From the NCBI RefSeq assembly GCF_037023745.1, contig NZ_CP146101.1, positions 6,278,001 to 6,342,000 of the forward strand: a DNA stretch of 64,000 nucleotides, read 5' to 3'. A program made the translations under genes and the position numbers. A model generated the notes under the pieces. It was not told where the DNA came from. It saw only the letters and a list, made by a program, of their open reading frames with translations, and did not search any database. Positions 9,502-17,932 of the stretch are shown here, one piece after another; position 1 is the stretch's first letter; the number at the start of each line of letters is the position of its first letter. Origin of the DNA: Streptomyces sp. SCSIO 30461. GTDB taxonomy: Bacteria > Actinomycetota > Actinomycetes > Streptomycetales > Streptomycetaceae.

Positions 9502-9555
9502 CGGCAGGGCCCGTCTCCTCCACTTGGGTTCACGTGGAGGAGACGGGCCCTGCCG
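9502..9555. terminator. Strong bidirectional terminator after fabF
   Basis: A perfect 22-bp stem (9502-9523 pairs with 9534-9555) with a 10-base loop. It lies between the convergent fabF and DUF3145 genes and can serve both. There is no U-tract, as is usual in streptomycetes. Confidence 0.85.
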
Positions 9556-9593
9556 TGTTCAGCGCCTCGTGGCGGAACCTGGGCGGCGGCGTG

Positions 9594-10088
9594 TCAGACC
9601 ACCTGGTGCAGCCACCGGACCGGGGCTCCCTCACCCGCGTACCGGAACGGCTCCAGCTCGTCGTCCCAGGGCTTGCCCAGCAGCTTGGAGATCTCGGCCT
9701 CCAGCTGCGTCTCACCCTGAGCCGAACGGACCAGGGCAGCGCGCAGCCGGTCCTCGGGGATCAGGATGTCGCCGTGAATTCCGGTGACGGCATGGAAGAT
9801 TCCCAGGTCGGGGGTGGCGCTGTAGCGCTCGCCCTCGGCGGCGGGAGTCGGCTCGGCGGTGACCTCGAAGCGCAGCAGCTGCCAGCCGCGCAGCGCCGAC
9901 GCCAGCTTGGCCGCCGTGCCCGCCTCGCCCTGCCAGGAGAACTCCGCTCTCCAGGTGCCCGGCGACGCCGGCTGCCGAACCCAGTCGAGTTGGACTCGCA
10001 CACCCAGTACGCCCGCCACCGCCCATTCGACGTGCGGGCACAGCGCGCGGGGTGCGGAGTGAACGTACAGAACGCCGCGTGTCGTCAC
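9594..10088 (-). CDS. DUF3145 family protein
   Basis: 164-residue soluble protein of the actinobacterial DUF3145 family; function unknown. GTG at 10088 is preferred because GGAGG lies five bases upstream and the product then begins with the family signature (M)TTRGVLYVHSAPRALCPHVEW; an upstream in-frame start at 10145 has no such support. Conserved synteny next to the fab cluster suggests a link to lipid or envelope metabolism, but nothing in the sequence shows a reaction. Confidence 0.8.
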   Translation of the reverse strand: MTTRGVLYVHSAPRALCPHVEWAVAGVLGVRVQLDWVRQPASPGTWRAEFSWQGEAGTAAKLASALRGWQLLRFEVTAEPTPAAEGERYSATPDLGIFHAVTGIHGDILIPEDRLRAALVRSAQGETQLEAEISKLLGKPWDDELEPFRYAGEGAPVRWLHQVV

Positions 10089-10305
10089 CGGGACCTCCAG
10101 TGTGGGACGAGGTTCGCCTTTCCCAGGGGCCTCAGTAAACATCACCAGACGCTAAACTCCGCGAACTCGCTCATAACGGACAGCATGTGACGTGATGTAA
10201 TTTACCGGAGCCGGTGGACCGGCCACCCTTGGTTCGACGCGGCCAAAGCTACCGTGCGCTGGGGGGAAACGGGGTGTCGCGGGGGCACCGGCGGGGAGAG
10301 CGGGG

Positions 10306-11229
10306 ATGCACGAGAACCAGCAGAATGGACGATGGAGACTTCGCCCGTTTGCCGCTGTCGCCGCGTTGACGGCGGCGGTGCTCGTCGGACAGTTTGCGGT
10401 CACAGGCTGTGACGAACCGCCCGCCGCGCAGAGCGGAGTCCCGCCGAAGGCACCCCGGCCGTCCCCCTCGCCCACGCCCGACTGGGACCGAAGCCCCGGC
10501 TCGATCGCGGCCGTCGGCGACTCGATCACCCGCGGTTTCGACGTCTGCGCCCTGCTCGCGGACTGCCCCGAGGTGTCCTGGGCGACCGGCAGCGACACGG
10601 GAGTACGCAGCCTGGCGCAGCGCCTGCTGGGTACCGCGGCGGCCGAACGCAGCTGGAACCACGCCCGGAGCGGGGCGAGGATGGCGGACGTCCCGGCACA
10701 GATGACCGCGGCGGCGGCACACCGCCCCGAACTGGTCACGGTGATGGCGGGGGCGAATGACGCATGCCGGGACTCACCCGAACTGATGACCCCGGTCAAG
10801 GAGTTCACAGCGTCGTTCGAAGCGGCGATGCGCGAACTGCGCCGTGCCGCGCCCGAGGCGCAGGTGTATGTGTCGAGCGTCCCCGACCTGAAGCGCCTGT
10901 GGTCGGCCGGCCGGGTCAGCCCGTTCGCCCGGGAGGTGTGGAAACTGGGCATCTGCGCTTCGATGCTCGCCGACGCAGAGGACCTGGGCGAGGCGGCAGG
11001 GCAGCGCAGGACGCGGGTGTACGAGCGGGTGGTCGCGTACAACGAGGCGCTCAAGGACGTGTGTGCGAAGGACCGGCGATGCCGGTACGACGGCGGGGAC
11101 GTCTTCGACTACCGGTTCACGGGCGAGCAGTTGAGCCCCTGGGACTGGTTCCACCCCGGCAGGGACGGCCAACGGCGTCTCGCGGAGATCGCCCACCGGA
11201 ACGTGACGGCGGCCGAGCCGCCCACGTAG
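10306..11229 (+). CDS. Secreted SGNH/GDSL hydrolase lipoprotein
   Basis: 307 residues: a membrane-targeting N-terminus with lipobox-like FAVTGC at about residue 36, a Pro/Ser linker, then a GDSL-type esterase domain. Block I GDSITRG supplies the catalytic Ser, GANDAC is block III, and WDWFHPG near the C-terminus carries the Asp-x-x-His pair. Probably anchored outside the membrane and cleaving ester or acyl groups; substrate unknown. It is divergent from DUF3145 across a 217-bp region. Confidence 0.82.
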   Translation: MHENQQNGRWRLRPFAAVAALTAAVLVGQFAVTGCDEPPAAQSGVPPKAPRPSPSPTPDWDRSPGSIAAVGDSITRGFDVCALLADCPEVSWATGSDTGVRSLAQRLLGTAAAERSWNHARSGARMADVPAQMTAAAAHRPELVTVMAGANDACRDSPELMTPVKEFTASFEAAMRELRRAAPEAQVYVSSVPDLKRLWSAGRVSPFAREVWKLGICASMLADAEDLGEAAGQRRTRVYERVVAYNEALKDVCAKDRRCRYDGGDVFDYRFTGEQLSPWDWFHPGRDGQRRLAEIAHRNVTAAEPPT

Positions 11230-11288
11230 GACTCCGCACAGCCGGTCGATCGCTGGCGCGCGGGGGTCGACTGCGCCCTGTACGCGGA

Positions 11289-11316
11289 ATCCCCGGGGAG
11301 CGTTCCCCCCGGGGGA
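11289..11316. terminator. Candidate terminator between convergent genes
   Basis: ATCCCCGGGG at 11289-11298 and CCCCGGGGGAT ending at 11316 form a GC-rich stem with a one-base bulge between the convergent SGNH hydrolase and EI24 genes. Confidence 0.5.
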
Positions 11317-11332
11317 TCCTCCTGGGCGCTTC

Positions 11333-12175
11333 TCAGATACCGCCCCGGGGCTGGTCCTTGCTGAGGCCGTAGGGACCGTAAGGCGCCAGTTGCGGCTCGA
11401 GCCTGGAATCCGGCTCGGGCCGCGACTGCGCCTCGTCCGGGGCCGCGGTCAGATCGCGCACCAGCAGGGTCGCGCCCGCGACCGCGCCCGGCATCAGGAA
11501 CACCGCGACGAACGGGACCACGAAGGCCAGGGCGAGCGGGACCCCGAAGCCGAGGGTGAGCATGCGGCGACCGCGCAGCAGCGCCAAGCGCTCCTTGAGT
11601 TCGACACCGCGGCGCTGGAGGGCCACGGCCGTGAGCTCCTCGGCGAGGAAGAACCCGGAGACGCAGAAGCCGAGTACGGGGACGACGGTCTGCCCGACGA
11701 CCGGGACGAAGCCGAGTGCGAAGAGCAGCACACCGTAGAACGCGGCCCGCAGCACCACCTTCAGGCTGTCCCGGGCGGAGATCCACAGCTCACGCCACAG
11801 GCTGAGCCCCGACTCGGGGGCCTCGCCACCCTCGGTGCGGTCGACCTCCTTGGAGAGCGATTCGTAGAACGGCTGACCGACCAGCAGGGTCACGGCCGTG
11901 AAGGTGATCACGGACAGGAAGAGGCCGAGGACGAAGAGCAGTGCGGTGAGGAAACCGCGGAACACACCGAGCCACGGCGATGACCAGTCGTCCGCGAACG
12001 GCGTCGACCAGGCCACCAGGTCGTCGGCTCCGTACCAGAGCCCGATGAGCCCGGCCAGGTACAGGACCATGGTGATCAGTCCCGGCAACAGCCCGAAACC
12101 GAACCAGCGGCCGTGCCTGCCGACCCACCGCTGACCCTTGACCATGTAGCCGAAGCCCGCCCCGAAATCACGCAT
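11333..12175 (-). CDS. EI24/CysZ-like membrane protein
   Basis: 280 residues from ATG 12175 (MRDFGAGFGYMVKGQRW is the family start; the open frame upstream of it is Arg/Ser-rich and unsupported). There are about four to six hydrophobic segments, with a central VPVVGQTVVPVLGF helix pair typical of the EI24 (PF07264) family to which CysZ sulfate transporters belong. The tail is charged and Pro-rich. Sulfate transport is known for some relatives but not shown here. Confidence 0.78.
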   Translation of the reverse strand: MRDFGAGFGYMVKGQRWVGRHGRWFGFGLLPGLITMVLYLAGLIGLWYGADDLVAWSTPFADDWSSPWLGVFRGFLTALLFVLGLFLSVITFTAVTLLVGQPFYESLSKEVDRTEGGEAPESGLSLWRELWISARDSLKVVLRAAFYGVLLFALGFVPVVGQTVVPVLGFCVSGFFLAEELTAVALQRRGVELKERLALLRGRRMLTLGFGVPLALAFVVPFVAVFLMPGAVAGATLLVRDLTAAPDEAQSRPEPDSRLEPQLAPYGPYGLSKDQPRGGI

Positions 12176-12307
12176 GCCGCTCACCCTATCGGGCGAGCGG
12201 GACCGTACCGACTGGGCCGCGGCGCTGCCAGGTCGCACTTCGGACCGCACCCCCGAGTGTCGGGGTTGCGGCCCGGTGCCACGGTGGGTGGGTCCGATGG
12301 GGACGGG

Positions 12308-13327
12308 TCAGCGGGTCAGCGACACGACCATCTTGCCGGTGTTCTCGCCGCGCAGCATGCCGAGGAAGGCGTCGAAGCCGTTCTCGATGCCCTCGACGAC
12401 GGTCTCGTTGTACTTGAGCTCGCCGGACCGCAGCCAGCCGCCCACTTCCTGGACGAACCGGGGCTGGAGGGCCGCGTGGTCGGAGACGAGCAAGCCCTGG
12501 AGCCGCAGCCGCTTGCTGATCATCATGATGAGGTTGCGCGGTGCAGGAGTGGGCTCGGTGGCGTTGTACTGGGCGATCATTCCGCAGAGGGCGGCGCGGC
12601 CATGGTCGTTGAACGAGGAGATCGCCGCCTCCAGGTGCTCACCGCCGACGTTGTCGAAGTACACGTCGATCCCGTCGGGCGCGGCGGCGGCGAGCTGCTC
12701 GGCCACGGGGCCGTTCTTGTAGTTGAAGGCTGCGTCGAAGCCGTACTCCTCCACCAGCAGCTTGACCTTCTCGTCCGAGCCGGCCGAACCGATGACCCGC
12801 GAGGCGCCCTTCAGCTTCGCCATCTGCCCGACCAGGCTGCCGACGGCCCCGGCGGCGCCGGACACGAACACCGTGTCGCCCTCCTCGAAGGAGGCCACCT
12901 CGAAGAGACCCGCGTAGGCGGTCATCCCGGGCATGCCGAGCACGCCCAGGTAGGCGGAGAGCGGGGCCACCGACGGGTCGACCTTGGTGGTCTGCTGAGC
13001 AGGCACTTCGGCGTACTCGCGCCAGCCGAGCCCGTGCAGGACGTGGTCGCCGACGGCGAAGCCCTCGGCCGCGGACGCGATGACCTCGCCCACGGCGCCG
13101 CCCTCCATGGGCCGGTCGAGCTGGTACGGCGGGGCGTAGGACTTCACATCGTTCATCCGGCCGCGCATGTACGGGTCGACCGAGAAGTGCAGATTGCGTA
13201 CGAGGATCCGGCCTTCGCCCGGCTCCTCCACCGGAACCTCGCGTAGGGCGACGTCCCCGGACTCGGGCCAGCCGTTCGGGCGGGCGACGAGGTGCCATTC
13301 ACGGCTGGACGCGGGAAGTGCGGACAT
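12308..13327 (-). CDS. NADP-dependent oxidoreductase (MDR, CurA/leukotriene reductase-like)
   Basis: 339-residue medium-chain reductase without structural zinc. Substrate domain motif SVDPYMRGRM near residue 50, then the Rossmann core VFVSGAAGAVGSLVGQMAKLKG with GSAGSDEK, and DVYFDNVGGEHLEAAI; together these mark the CurA/prostaglandin reductase subfamily that reduces enone double bonds with NADPH. It is divergent from a MarR regulator, with an inverted repeat between, implying substrate-induced expression. Confidence 0.86.
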   Translation of the reverse strand: MSALPASSREWHLVARPNGWPESGDVALREVPVEEPGEGRILVRNLHFSVDPYMRGRMNDVKSYAPPYQLDRPMEGGAVGEVIASAAEGFAVGDHVLHGLGWREYAEVPAQQTTKVDPSVAPLSAYLGVLGMPGMTAYAGLFEVASFEEGDTVFVSGAAGAVGSLVGQMAKLKGASRVIGSAGSDEKVKLLVEEYGFDAAFNYKNGPVAEQLAAAAPDGIDVYFDNVGGEHLEAAISSFNDHGRAALCGMIAQYNATEPTPAPRNLIMMISKRLRLQGLLVSDHAALQPRFVQEVGGWLRSGELKYNETVVEGIENGFDAFLGMLRGENTGKMVVSLTR

Positions 13328-13366
13328 GACTGCGGTGCCTCCTGCTGGATGTTGCCTGACGCTGAT

Positions 13367-13397
13367 GTTTCAGTACATGAATTTCAGTACCTGAAAC
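13367..13397. promoter_or_regulatory. Probable MarR operator
   Basis: GTTTCAGTAC at 13367-13376 and GTACCTGAAAC at 13387-13397 form an interrupted inverted repeat in the divergent oxidoreductase/MarR region; a second direct TTTCAGTAC copy lies inside. Position and AT content relative to surroundings fit a MarR dimer site controlling both genes. The MarR -10-like TATGCT (13438-13443) lies about 40 bp further on. Confidence 0.6.
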
Positions 13398-13450
13398 AAC
13401 CATGCGCCTAGATATTTCATGTTGTCAAGTATCGGGGTATGCTGGTTTCC

Positions 13451-13882
13451 ATGGCCATCACACCAACGGACCCGCTGACCCTGGAGGTCGTCGATCTCAT
13501 CGGCGCGGTCGTGGCCCGTTACCACGACGAGTACGAGGAGGCCGCGGCTCGGCACAACCTCACCGGCGCGCAGGCCCGAGTACTGGGCCTGCTCTCGGTC
13601 GAGGCCACCCCGATGCGCCGGATCGCCCGCCAGTTGAAGTGTGAGCCGTCGAACGTGACGGGGATCATCGACCGACTGGAAGCCCGGGGGCTGGTCGAGA
13701 GGCGGCCCGATGCGGCCGACCGGAGAGTGAAGATCGCGGCGGCCACGGAGCAGGGCCGGGAGACCGCACGGGAGTTGCGGGAGTCCCTGGACTTCGCCCG
13801 GGAGCCCCTGGCAGAGCTGTCGACGCAGGAACGTACGGCGCTGCGGGACCTGCTCAGACGGATGCTGGGCGAGCCGCGGTAG
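13451..13882 (+). CDS. MarR family transcriptional regulator
   Basis: 143-residue winged-helix repressor. Recognition region TPMRRIARQLKCEPSNVTGIID (about residues 52-74) and wing GLVERRPDAADRRVKI are typical. Two ATGs are possible, 13439 and 13451. I favour 13451 because TATGCT at 13438-13443 places the transcription start at or next to it, giving a leaderless mRNA, which is common in actinomycetes; no ribosome site precedes either ATG. It likely controls the divergent oxidoreductase. Confidence 0.85.
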   Translation: MAITPTDPLTLEVVDLIGAVVARYHDEYEEAAARHNLTGAQARVLGLLSVEATPMRRIARQLKCEPSNVTGIIDRLEARGLVERRPDAADRRVKIAAATEQGRETARELRESLDFAREPLAELSTQERTALRDLLRRMLGEPR

Positions 13883-13918
13883 CCGCGGCGACGCTCACGG
13901 CTCGGACACGCCGGAAGC

Positions 13919-14788
13919 TCAGGTGCACCAGAAGAGGAACCAGGTGCATGTCTCGCTTGGCTCGGGTGAGGGCGTGGGTGCGGCTGCCGGAGGCGGGGCC
14001 GCCTGACCCGGACCACCCGGGTTCCCCGGGTTCCCCGAATTCCCCGGGTCCGACGGCTTGCCGCCGGGCTTCGGCGAGGCCGAAGCAGAAACGTCACTGC
14101 TCGGACTCGGCGCGGGCACGGACGAACCGGAACGCCTTGCCTCCGACGGGGACTCCACCGCTACCGGACTGCCGGTGCCCGCCCCGACGGCCCCGGCTCT
14201 TGCGGCTCCTGCGCGCGATGGCACCGCCGAGGCCGTCTCGGGCTTCCGGCCGACCTCGCTCGGGCGCTCCGCCGGCTCGTCGCTGACGGCCGGTTCGGGA
14301 ATCTCGTCGACCTGGAGTGGCTCTTCCTCCTCGCTGACCTCGACGGAGGCGCCGTCACCGCCCCAGCCCGCCTCCTTCGCCAGCTCGGTCAGGCTCAGCA
14401 CGCCTGCGGCGAGGGCCAGACCGACGGCGCCGAGCACCACCTTCCGGCCACGGCTGCGGCGTGGGCGGCGTCTGCGCGCACCGGCAGCAGGTCCGCGCGC
14501 CCTTCCGCTCCCGGCGGGTGCGCGGCGATGCCCTGACGGCGCCCGGGGCTCGTCGTGGGCACCGCTGAGCTCGACCACCACCTCGTCCGGCGGGACGTGG
14601 GCGGGCTCAGGCGCAAAAGCCGGCACGGGAGCAGGCGCGGAAGCGGGAGTCGGGGCAGACGCCGGGGCGGGCGGCATGGCTGTGGGGGCGGCGGGTCGGT
14701 AGTACCGCAGCTCCTGCGCGGGCGTACCGCATCCGGCGCACGCCAGAGCCCCATTGAGGTGCCGACGGCACTGGTAGCAGTAATCCAT
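13919..14788 (-). CDS. SCO2400-like zinc-ribbon membrane protein
   Basis: 289 residues. N-terminal double CxxC ribbon (MDYCYQCRRHLNGALACAGCG), a long Ala/Pro linker, an Arg-rich stretch, one transmembrane helix (VVLGAVGLALAAGVLSLTEL near 155-175), then a low-complexity Ser/Pro/Glu-rich extracellular region ending in ETCTWFLFWCT with two Cys. I recall this architecture as the streptomycete SCO2400 family; function unknown. ATG 14788 is the only start that keeps the zinc ribbon at the N-terminus. The topology predicts a cytosolic ribbon and an external tail. Confidence 0.72.
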   Translation of the reverse strand: MDYCYQCRRHLNGALACAGCGTPAQELRYYRPAAPTAMPPAPASAPTPASAPAPVPAFAPEPAHVPPDEVVVELSGAHDEPRAPSGHRRAPAGSGRARGPAAGARRRRPRRSRGRKVVLGAVGLALAAGVLSLTELAKEAGWGGDGASVEVSEEEEPLQVDEIPEPAVSDEPAERPSEVGRKPETASAVPSRAGAARAGAVGAGTGSPVAVESPSEARRSGSSVPAPSPSSDVSASASPKPGGKPSDPGNSGNPGNPGGPGQAAPPPAAAPTPSPEPSETCTWFLFWCT

Positions 14789-14906
14789 GGGGCTGGCAGC
14801 GTACGCAGCCGACAGGTGACGGAGATAGGCGCGGCTGTGAGGATCTTGTGTGGAATCAGCAGTTCCGGAGCGTGGCGGCGGCCGGGGCTCCAGGCACGAT
14901 GGGGGC

Positions 14907-15461
14907 ATGAACAGCTCCGTGTTCGGACCCTTCGAGTTCCAGCTCGTCCTGCTCCGCCGGATGGCCGACCACCAGCCGGAGCTGGTCGAGGACGCCCGGC
15001 GCCGGCTCGGTGCGTCGATCGCGGAGATACGCGAGGCGAACCGCCGTTGGCAGTCGATGCTCCGCTCCCCCAGGGCCCGTGGGGCGCTGTCCCGCTACCG
15101 CTCCGTGCTCGGCGATCCCGAGTCCGCCGCCCGCCGCCGCATCGGTGATCTGGAATGCGACGCCCTGCTGTGGCCCGTACCGCTGTGGCCGGACCTCCGG
15201 TTCGAGGTACTGACGGCACCGGGCGGGGCGGTGTGGAACGAATGGCTGGTACGCGCGCCGGGGGCGCGGAGCCCCGGACTGCGCACCGAGGAGGATCTGC
15301 GCCCCTGGTCCTGCACCGTGGACGAGGTGGCCAGGGCCTTCGCGCCCGCACGGCCCCTGGAGGGCACGGCACCGACCCGCTGGGGGCTGGCGTTCACCCT
15401 GCCCGGTGGGAAGGCCTGTGCGGCCGAGTTCACCTGGGGGCTGCTGCAACGCCTGATGTGA
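14907..15461 (+). CDS. Hypothetical protein
   Basis: 184-residue soluble protein with no family I can name. Features: an amphipathic helical N-terminal half (residues 10-65, Arg/Glu-rich) and a Trp-rich C-terminal half (LLWPVPLWPDLRF, WGLAFTLPGG). ATG 14907 follows GATGGGGGC; the frame upstream to 14850 looks non-coding. It is divergent from the zinc-ribbon membrane gene. Confidence 0.65.
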   Translation: MNSSVFGPFEFQLVLLRRMADHQPELVEDARRRLGASIAEIREANRRWQSMLRSPRARGALSRYRSVLGDPESAARRRIGDLECDALLWPVPLWPDLRFEVLTAPGGAVWNEWLVRAPGARSPGLRTEEDLRPWSCTVDEVARAFAPARPLEGTAPTRWGLAFTLPGGKACAAEFTWGLLQRLM

Positions 15462-15606
15462 CACCTACGGCGACCGCGTTGGCACTCGCGGCACCGCAAA
15501 CGCGCTGACTTGTCGTCACGGCCCTCCCCGAGCGGCTCAACACAACGCGCGCCCGGCGCCCCGCGGTCGCACGATGCGAAGAGGAACCGATCCCTGGAGG
15601 ACCGCC

Positions 15607-16644
15607 GTGACCGTCAGCCTCGACCAGCTGCGCCGCTGCCACGTGGCCGTCGACATCGGCGCCGCGCGGACCCGTGTCTTCGTCAAGGGCGCCGGGCTTG
15701 TCGTGGACGAGCCGAGTGTCGTCGCCGTGAACATGCGCAACGGCGCGCTCATCGCCGTCGGCGAGTTCGCGCAGCAGATGACCGGACGGACCCCCGACTA
15801 CATCCGGGTGATGCGCCCTGTGTCCGGCGGTACCGTCGTGGACATCGACATGGCCCAGCGCATGCTGCGCCATCTGCTCGGCGAGAAGCTCCGCCGCCAG
15901 CTACGCCGCAAGCCCCGGCTGCGGGCCGCCGCCTGCACCCCGCACCAGGCCGACCCGCTGGCCCAGCGCGCCACCGTCGAGACGCTGGTCGGGCTGGGAG
16001 CGCGCCGGGTCGAGCTGGTCGACACCCTGATCGCGGCTGCCGTCGGCTGCGGGCTCCCGGTGGAGCAGCCCACCGCCACCATGATCATGGCCTGCGGTGC
16101 CGCCACCACCCAGATCGCCGTGCTCTCGCTCGGTTCCATCGTCACGGCGGTACGCATTCCGGTCGGCGGCGACGCGGTGGACCACGCGGTCATCCAGCAT
16201 CTGCGCCACCAACACGCGCTGATGCTGCCCAGCCAGTCCGTGCGCCCGCTCCAGCTCGCGCTCAGCGAGAACGGACTCACCGTGCGCGGGCCCGAGTCCA
16301 CCGAGATCCACGGGCGTGATGTGGCCACCGGTCTGGCGCGTTCGGTGAAGGTGGACACCGCGGCGGTCAGGGACGCCATCCACTCCCCGCTCACCGCCGT
16401 GCTCGACGGCATCGGGAAGATCCTGCGCGACTGCCCGCCCGACCTGGTCGCCGACCTGGCCGATCGGGGCATCATGATGGTCGGCGGCAGCGCGCTGCTC
16501 CCCGGACTCGACCAGATGCTGCGCGACCAGACCGGTATGCCGGTGCATATCGCCGAGCAGCCCGACGTGTGCGCGGTGCTGGGGCTCGGAGCGATGCTGG
16601 AGGGCAAGGTCAAGTCGATGGTGCTCAACCCGCTGACGGCATAG
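15607..16644 (+). CDS. mbl: MreB-like actin homologue (Mbl)
   Basis: 345-residue actin-fold ATPase of the MreB/Mbl/Hsp70 superfamily. Phosphate-1 loop VAVDIGAARTRVFVKG, the RPVSGGTVVDID segment typical of MreB, and adenosine motif IMMVGGSALLPGLDQ are visible. In S. coelicolor Mbl acts with MreB in spore-wall assembly. It lacks neighbouring mreC/mreD, as expected for the separate streptomycete mbl locus. GTG 15607 has GGAGG five bases upstream. The second phosphate-binding region (IMACGAATTQIAVLS) departs from canonical DIGGGTT, so ATPase activity may be altered. Confidence 0.85.
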   Translation: MTVSLDQLRRCHVAVDIGAARTRVFVKGAGLVVDEPSVVAVNMRNGALIAVGEFAQQMTGRTPDYIRVMRPVSGGTVVDIDMAQRMLRHLLGEKLRRQLRRKPRLRAAACTPHQADPLAQRATVETLVGLGARRVELVDTLIAAAVGCGLPVEQPTATMIMACGAATTQIAVLSLGSIVTAVRIPVGGDAVDHAVIQHLRHQHALMLPSQSVRPLQLALSENGLTVRGPESTEIHGRDVATGLARSVKVDTAAVRDAIHSPLTAVLDGIGKILRDCPPDLVADLADRGIMMVGGSALLPGLDQMLRDQTGMPVHIAEQPDVCAVLGLGAMLEGKVKSMVLNPLTA

Positions 16645-16678
16645 GTCCCGCCCCCGGACGTGGTGCCGTACGGTCGGG

Positions 16679-17107
16679 CTACCTGGCGGCGCGCAGGGCG
16701 ATCCGGGTGCTCGACTGGGCCACGCCCGCCTCCCGCTTGAGCCGACGCAGCAGGGTGTCGAGCGCCGCCGGGTCGGCGGCACGGGCGCGCACCAGGTAGT
16801 CGTGGGCGCCGGTGACATGTACCACTTCCGTGATGCCCGGCAGCCGCAGCACAACCGCTTCGAACTCCTCGTTCGTGGTGTCCAGGCGCAGAGTCACGTC
16901 GATGAACACGACAAGGCCTTCGCGGCTGCCGGCCGCCGCGGGATCCACCAGGGTGGTGAACCCGCGGATGACCCCCTCCCGGCGCAACCTGCGCACCCGG
17001 TCGGCGGCGGCGTTGGCGCTCAGTCCGACCCGTACCCCGAGATCGCGGTACGAGATCCGCGCATCCCTCTGAAGCACCCCGAGGATTTCACTGTCCAGGC
17101 GATCCAT
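16679..17107 (-). CDS. Lrp/AsnC family transcriptional regulator
   Basis: 142 residues: N-terminal helix-turn-helix (LDSEILGVLQRDARISYRDL and VGLSANAAADRVRRLR) followed by the RAM/AsnC ligand-binding domain (GITEVVHVTGAHDYLVRARA). Amino-acid-responsive regulators of this type commonly control a divergent exporter; the LysE gene starts within about 70 bp, consistent with that. Confidence 0.88.
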   Translation of the reverse strand: MDRLDSEILGVLQRDARISYRDLGVRVGLSANAAADRVRRLRREGVIRGFTTLVDPAAAGSREGLVVFIDVTLRLDTTNEEFEAVVLRLPGITEVVHVTGAHDYLVRARAADPAALDTLLRRLKREAGVAQSSTRIALRAAR

Positions 17108-17177
17108 ACCGCGATTGTCGCAGCCCGGACCGTAATCCGGCCGCGTGAGTCACGGCCCGCACCCGATGGTGTGCGCC

Positions 17178-17816
17178 ATGGGCGAGATGTGGACGACCGC
17201 GGTCGCCGGGGCTGCCGCCGGTATCGGTGTGGCGATGCCGGTCGGAGCGATGGGCGTGCTGCTGGTGCAGGAGAGCCTCCGGGACCGCCGCAACGCCGTC
17301 GCGGCAGCCGCGGCAGTCGCGGTGGTGGACTTCGCGTACGCGGCGGTCGCCACGGCCATCGGACCGCTGGTGGCCTCGGCGTTGACCGAAGTGGAGGCGT
17401 GGGTCCGGCTGGTGTCGGCCGCGGTGCTGATGGGCATCGCGGTGCGGGGGCTGTGGGCGTCCCGGCACACCGCCGACGACGGCTCCCCCGCCGCGGCCGG
17501 GTCGGACGCCGGGAGCGGGGCGGCGCGGACTTTTGTCCGATTCGCCGCGCTGACCCTGGTCAACCCCACGACCGCGCTCTACTTCACGGCGCTCACGACG
17601 GCCCAGGGCGCCGAGTTGGGCAACGGCGCCGCCGGGGCGGTGTTCGCGACCGGAGTGTTCGTCGCCTCGCTCGCTTGGCAGCAGTTGCTCGTCGCGGTCA
17701 GCGGCATCGCGGGGGCGCGGATCGGGGCGCGCGCCCGCGCCTGGACCTTCCGGGTGGGGTTCGGCCTGGTCGCGGTGTACGCGGTGCGGCTGGGGCTGCC
17801 GCTACCGCTGCCCTGA
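17178..17816 (+). CDS. LysE family amino-acid exporter
   Basis: About 212 residues with five to six hydrophobic helices. The signature GIGVAMPVGAMGVLLVQESL near the N-terminus and TLVNPTTALYFTAL in the middle are the LysE (PF01810) hallmarks. The start is uncertain: GTG 17145, ATG 17178 and ATG 17187 are all in frame with no good ribosome site; family length favours one of the two ATGs. Divergent partner of the Lrp/AsnC regulator, which probably senses the exported amino acid. Confidence 0.8.
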   Translation: MGEMWTTAVAGAAAGIGVAMPVGAMGVLLVQESLRDRRNAVAAAAAVAVVDFAYAAVATAIGPLVASALTEVEAWVRLVSAAVLMGIAVRGLWASRHTADDGSPAAAGSDAGSGAARTFVRFAALTLVNPTTALYFTALTTAQGAELGNGAAGAVFATGVFVASLAWQQLLVAVSGIAGARIGARARAWTFRVGFGLVAVYAVRLGLPLPLP

Positions 17817-17932
17817 GCCGCGGTCGGCCGCCCTGAGCCGTGGTCGACCCCCCTTCCAGGCCGAATTCGCTACGCGCCGGTAGGCAGGCGTGGGGACAAT
17901 GGTGGGAGCGGACGGACTGAGGAGGACGACTC

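Noticed and set aside
8165..9523. 452-codon open frame antisense to fabF
   Set aside because: High-GC antisense shadow; Arg/Asp/Val/His-rich with no domain, while the plus strand encodes a clear KAS II enzyme.
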